Part shown: piece by piece, positions 6,706 through 8,929 of the stretch | Layout: every line of letters starts with the position of its first letter | Position numbering within the stretch: position 1 is the first letter of the stretch | Assembly (NCBI GenBank): GCA_902464645.1 | Contig: CABQKL010000077.1 | Coordinates: forward strand, 1-8,929 | From: an uncultured Collinsella sp. | GTDB lineage: Bacteria; Actinomycetota; Coriobacteriia; Coriobacteriales; Coriobacteriaceae | Length of the DNA: 8,929 nucleotides | Direction: 5' to 3' | Made by a program: the position numbers and the translations under genes | The notes under the pieces: generated by a model | What the model was told of the DNA's origin: nothing | What the model saw: the letters and a program-made list of their open reading frames with translations, nothing else | Database searches by the model: none

Positions 6706-8571
6706 CTACTTGGTGCGCGGGACACCCAACACGTCAAGCGCACTGGCCATAATGGACTGGAACGGCACTGCGGCGGCATCGGAGCCTGACGGGGTTCCGT
6801 CAAGGGTGATATAGCACAGGACCTTGGGCGACTGCGCCGGGGCAAACCCCATAAAAGACGACATGTAGTTCTCTTTGAGGTAGCCGCCGTTCTCATCGGC
6901 GCGCTCGGCCGTACCGGTCTTGCCCGCCACGTCGTAGCCGTCCACCGCGCCGCCAACACCCGTTCCCTCGGCAACGACCGTCTGCATACACGATGTCACC
7001 TGCGAGGCGGCCTCCTCGGAAATCGCGCGATCCCCCTCGCCCCAATCCTTTTCATCGCCCTTGCTCGACTTATAGAAGTGCGGAGTCATCATCACGCCGC
7101 CGTTCGCGATGCCGCCCACGGCACGTGCGACCTCAATCGGCGAGACGGACAGCGCCTGGCCAAAGCTCATAGCACCCAAGGTGGCACCATCGTACTGGTC
7201 GCGCTCCTTGACGATGCCCAGACTCTCACCCGGAAAATCGACACCGGAGCTATGACCGATACCCCACTTGTCCACATAGGTGGCAAAATCATCGGCACCG
7301 ATCTTGCGCCCCACCAGGACAAAACCGACATTGGACGAACGGCGCATCATCTCGCGTACGTCCATTGTCATGGTGTAGTCACGCTTGTCGGCATCGGTAA
7401 CGGTATCGTCGCCCACCTTGATACTCGCGGGAACCTCAAACGATGTGCTCGGGCGCACAACGCCCAAATCAAATCCGGCGCCCGCAACCAGCGTCTTAAA
7501 GACCGAGCCGGGCTCGTAGGCATCCGTCACCAGACGAAGGTTCATGTCCTCGGTCTTGGCGTTTTCCAAATTGGTCTGGTCGTAGGTCGGATACGAGCAG
7601 GCGGCCAGGATCTCTCCAGTCGTCGGGTCGGTCACCAGGGCCGACCCGTTTTTGGCCTTCGTCTTCTCGACCGCCTCGGCCAAGGCATCTTCCGCGGCGC
7701 GCTGAATGTTGACGTCGATCGTCGTCACGATATCCACGCCATCGATCGCGGCAACCTTTTTATAGGCACCGCCCGCGATGTAGCCGCCATCTCTTGCGCG
7801 CTCGCGCACAAGAGAGCCATTCGTTCCGGTCAGAAGCTCATCGTATTGTTTTTCGAGTCCCGTCAGGCCAGCGTTGTCCACGTTCACGACGCCCAGCAGC
7901 TGAGAAGCCAGGTTTCCATACGGGTAAACCCGCTTCATCGCCTGCTCAAAGAGCACGCCGGGTAGATTCTTCTTTTCCAGGGCGGCAGCGTCATCCTCGT
8001 CGACCTGGCGCTTGATATACACCCAGGAACCATCAGACAGCACCAGCTTGCGGCAGGTCTTTTTATCAATACCGGTAGCCTTGACCAGCGCCGAGACCGT
8101 CTTGTCGACGTCCTCGACAAGCTGAGGGTTCACAGCGACATTGCGGCATTCGACTGACGACGTCAGCACGTTGCCGTTGCGGTCGTAGATAGTGCCACGT
8201 TTGGCATAGAGCGTCTGTGAAAGCAGACGACGCGCGTCCGCACGCTCGCGCAGCTTGTCAGCATTCACGATCTGGTATTCGGCAAGACGGAAGACGCCCG
8301 CGGCAAGGCCAACCCCGATACAGCCCATAACGACATCGCGGCGAGGCAGCGGCGCTCCCGTAACCCATTCAGACGACGACCCCTTGCGCGCGCCCGTATT
8401 GCGTACCCGAGGTCCGCCCGAGCCACGAAGACGCGACGCAGGGTCGTTGCCATAGGACGGCCCCGCGTTGTAAGATGGCCGACCCGTTCCTTGATAACCA
8501 GAACGTCCCCGCGAGGAGGGACGTCCAGACCCGTGGTCCCCGTCGGAACCGCGGCGATAGTCATTTGTCAT
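6706..8571 (-). CDS. ftsI: FtsI-type class B penicillin-binding protein (septal transpeptidase)
   Basis: This class B PBP cross-links septal peptidoglycan and partners FtsW. The 621-residue product has a polar, Gly/Arg/Ser-rich N-terminal tail at 1-79, expected in the cytoplasm. One transmembrane segment follows at about 80-97. The PBP dimerisation region covers about 115-280, including AKRGTIYDRNG at 123-133. The transpeptidase domain covers about 305-612. Active-site motifs are SVFK at 356-359 (catalytic S356), SSN at 412-414 and KTG at 551-553. There is no PASTA domain; the chain ends soon after the transpeptidase fold. The long disordered tail carries a motif shared with the FtsW tail. 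Two cysteines at 142 and 173 lie in the extracytoplasmic part, but nothing visible says whether they pair. The ATG at 8571 has no strong ribosome site; it lies 18 bases after the ftsL stop. Placement after ftsL supports a division role over an elongation (PBP2/RodA) role. Confidence 0.95.
   Translation of the reverse strand: MTNDYRRGSDGDHGSGRPSSRGRSGYQGTGRPSYNAGPSYGNDPASRLRGSGGPRVRNTGARKGSSSEWVTGAPLPRRDVVMGCIGVGLAAGVFRLAEYQIVNADKLRERADARRLLSQTLYAKRGTIYDRNGNVLTSSVECRNVAVNPQLVEDVDKTVSALVKATGIDKKTCRKLVLSDGSWVYIKRQVDEDDAAALEKKNLPGVLFEQAMKRVYPYGNLASQLLGVVNVDNAGLTGLEKQYDELLTGTNGSLVRERARDGGYIAGGAYKKVAAIDGVDIVTTIDVNIQRAAEDALAEAVEKTKAKNGSALVTDPTTGEILAACSYPTYDQTNLENAKTEDMNLRLVTDAYEPGSVFKTLVAGAGFDLGVVRPSTSFEVPASIKVGDDTVTDADKRDYTMTMDVREMMRRSSNVGFVLVGRKIGADDFATYVDKWGIGHSSGVDFPGESLGIVKERDQYDGATLGAMSFGQALSVSPIEVARAVGGIANGGVMMTPHFYKSSKGDEKDWGEGDRAISEEAASQVTSCMQTVVAEGTGVGGAVDGYDVAGKTGTAERADENGGYLKENYMSSFMGFAPAQSPKVLCYITLDGTPSGSDAAAVPFQSIMASALDVLGVPRTK
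8401..8448 (-). other. FtsI tail motif shared with the FtsW C-terminus
   Basis: This stretch encodes FtsI residues 42-57: NDPASRLR, three residues, then GPRVR. It lies in the cytoplasmic tail about 20 residues before the membrane segment. It mirrors the motif at the end of FtsW (1213-1266), with one residue less in the middle and different codons. The function is unknown; a shared cytoplasmic partner or direct pairing of the two synthase subunits is inferred. Confidence 0.55.
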
Positions 8572-8589
8572 ACTCAGCTACCGTCTTAT

Positions 8590-8929
8590 TTACTGAGCGG
8601 CCGCAGTCGAGCTAGCGCCCGCGGCTGCATCCTGCGAAAAGTCAAGCGTAACGCTCTCGCTGGGCTCCACCATGCCATAGGCGCCCGCAAGATCGCGAAT
8701 ACGTGTGTCGGCACCATAGACCGAATGCATGACCTCAAGGTTAGAACTCTCGTCGGTCGCCTTCTCGAGCGTGCTGGCAAGCTCTGCGTTGCCGTTGAGC
8801 ACCTGGGCCGTGACACCGGCAAGTGCCACGCGGGCGACACCGATCGTCATGAAGACAGCCGCGATGATGCAAACCGTTTTAAGAACGCTCATGAAAACCG
8901 GGCTTACCGCCTGGTTTGCCTGACGGCCC
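8590..8929 (-). CDS. ftsL: FtsL-like divisome protein, 5' end outside the window
   Basis: FtsL is a small bitopic protein that, with FtsQ and FtsB/DivIC, activates FtsW-FtsI. From the internal ATG at 8892, 100 residues are visible: a hydrophobic segment at about 4-26, a short helical stretch at 34-60 likely to form a coiled coil, and the FtsL/DivIC-like signature TRIRDLAGAYGMVEP at 63-77. An Ala/Ser-rich tail closes it. The reading frame stays open upstream of that ATG through 12 more codons (GRQANQAVSPVF) to the edge. The ATG lacks a ribosome site, and FtsL normally has a cytoplasmic segment before its helix. I therefore treat the gene as 5'-partial. The family is poorly conserved, so the call rests on architecture and on position directly before ftsI. 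The stop is TAA. Confidence 0.8.
   Translation of the reverse strand, partial: GRQANQAVSPVFMSVLKTVCIIAAVFMTIGVARVALAGVTAQVLNGNAELASTLEKATDESSNLEVMHSVYGADTRIRDLAGAYGMVEPSESVTLDFSQDAAAGASSTAAAQ

Overview
This window is a stretch of a division and cell-wall (dcw) gene cluster. All seven recognisable genes lie on the minus strand, so transcription runs from high to low coordinates. In transcription order they are ftsL (cut by the right edge), ftsI (division class B penicillin-binding protein), murF, mraY, murD, ftsW and murG. A strong Shine-Dalgarno sequence at the left edge announces another gene just outside, probably murC.

The DNA is GC-rich, and the FtsI and FtsW proteins carry long Gly/Arg/Ser/Pro-rich cytoplasmic tails of the kind seen in Actinomycetota. 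MurG has the GGTAGH form of the donor-site glycine loop. Together these suggest an actinobacterial, most likely Coriobacteriia (Collinsella-like) genome. That placement is an inference from style, not a database match.

Layout by position: 1-89 is a short spacer with the ribosome binding site of the next gene; 90-1205 is murG, overlapping ftsW by 11 bases; 1195-2709 is ftsW; 2719-4125 is murD; 4135-5154 is mraY; 5158-6582 is murF; 6583-6705 is a 123-base gap; 6706-8571 is ftsI; 8590 to the edge is ftsL. Apart from the 123-base gap, genes are 3-18 bases apart or overlap, which indicates one transcription unit with translational coupling.

How the genes work together: MurD and MurF build the cytoplasmic UDP-MurNAc-pentapeptide. 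MraY transfers it to undecaprenyl phosphate to make lipid I, and MurG adds GlcNAc to give lipid II. FtsW polymerises lipid II and FtsI cross-links the new septal strands. FtsL is part of the FtsQLB-type regulator that activates FtsW-FtsI.

Two points stand out. First, murE, which usually sits between ftsI and murF, is absent and its place is taken by the only sizeable intergenic gap. Second, the cytoplasmic C-terminal tail of FtsW and the cytoplasmic N-terminal tail of FtsI carry a nearly identical short peptide motif (DP[AS][AS]RLR, then 3-4 residues, then GPRVR) encoded by different codons. It looks like a short linear motif shared by the two septal synthase partners. Otherwise this is a conserved housekeeping region with no mobile element, RNA gene or CRISPR array that I can see.
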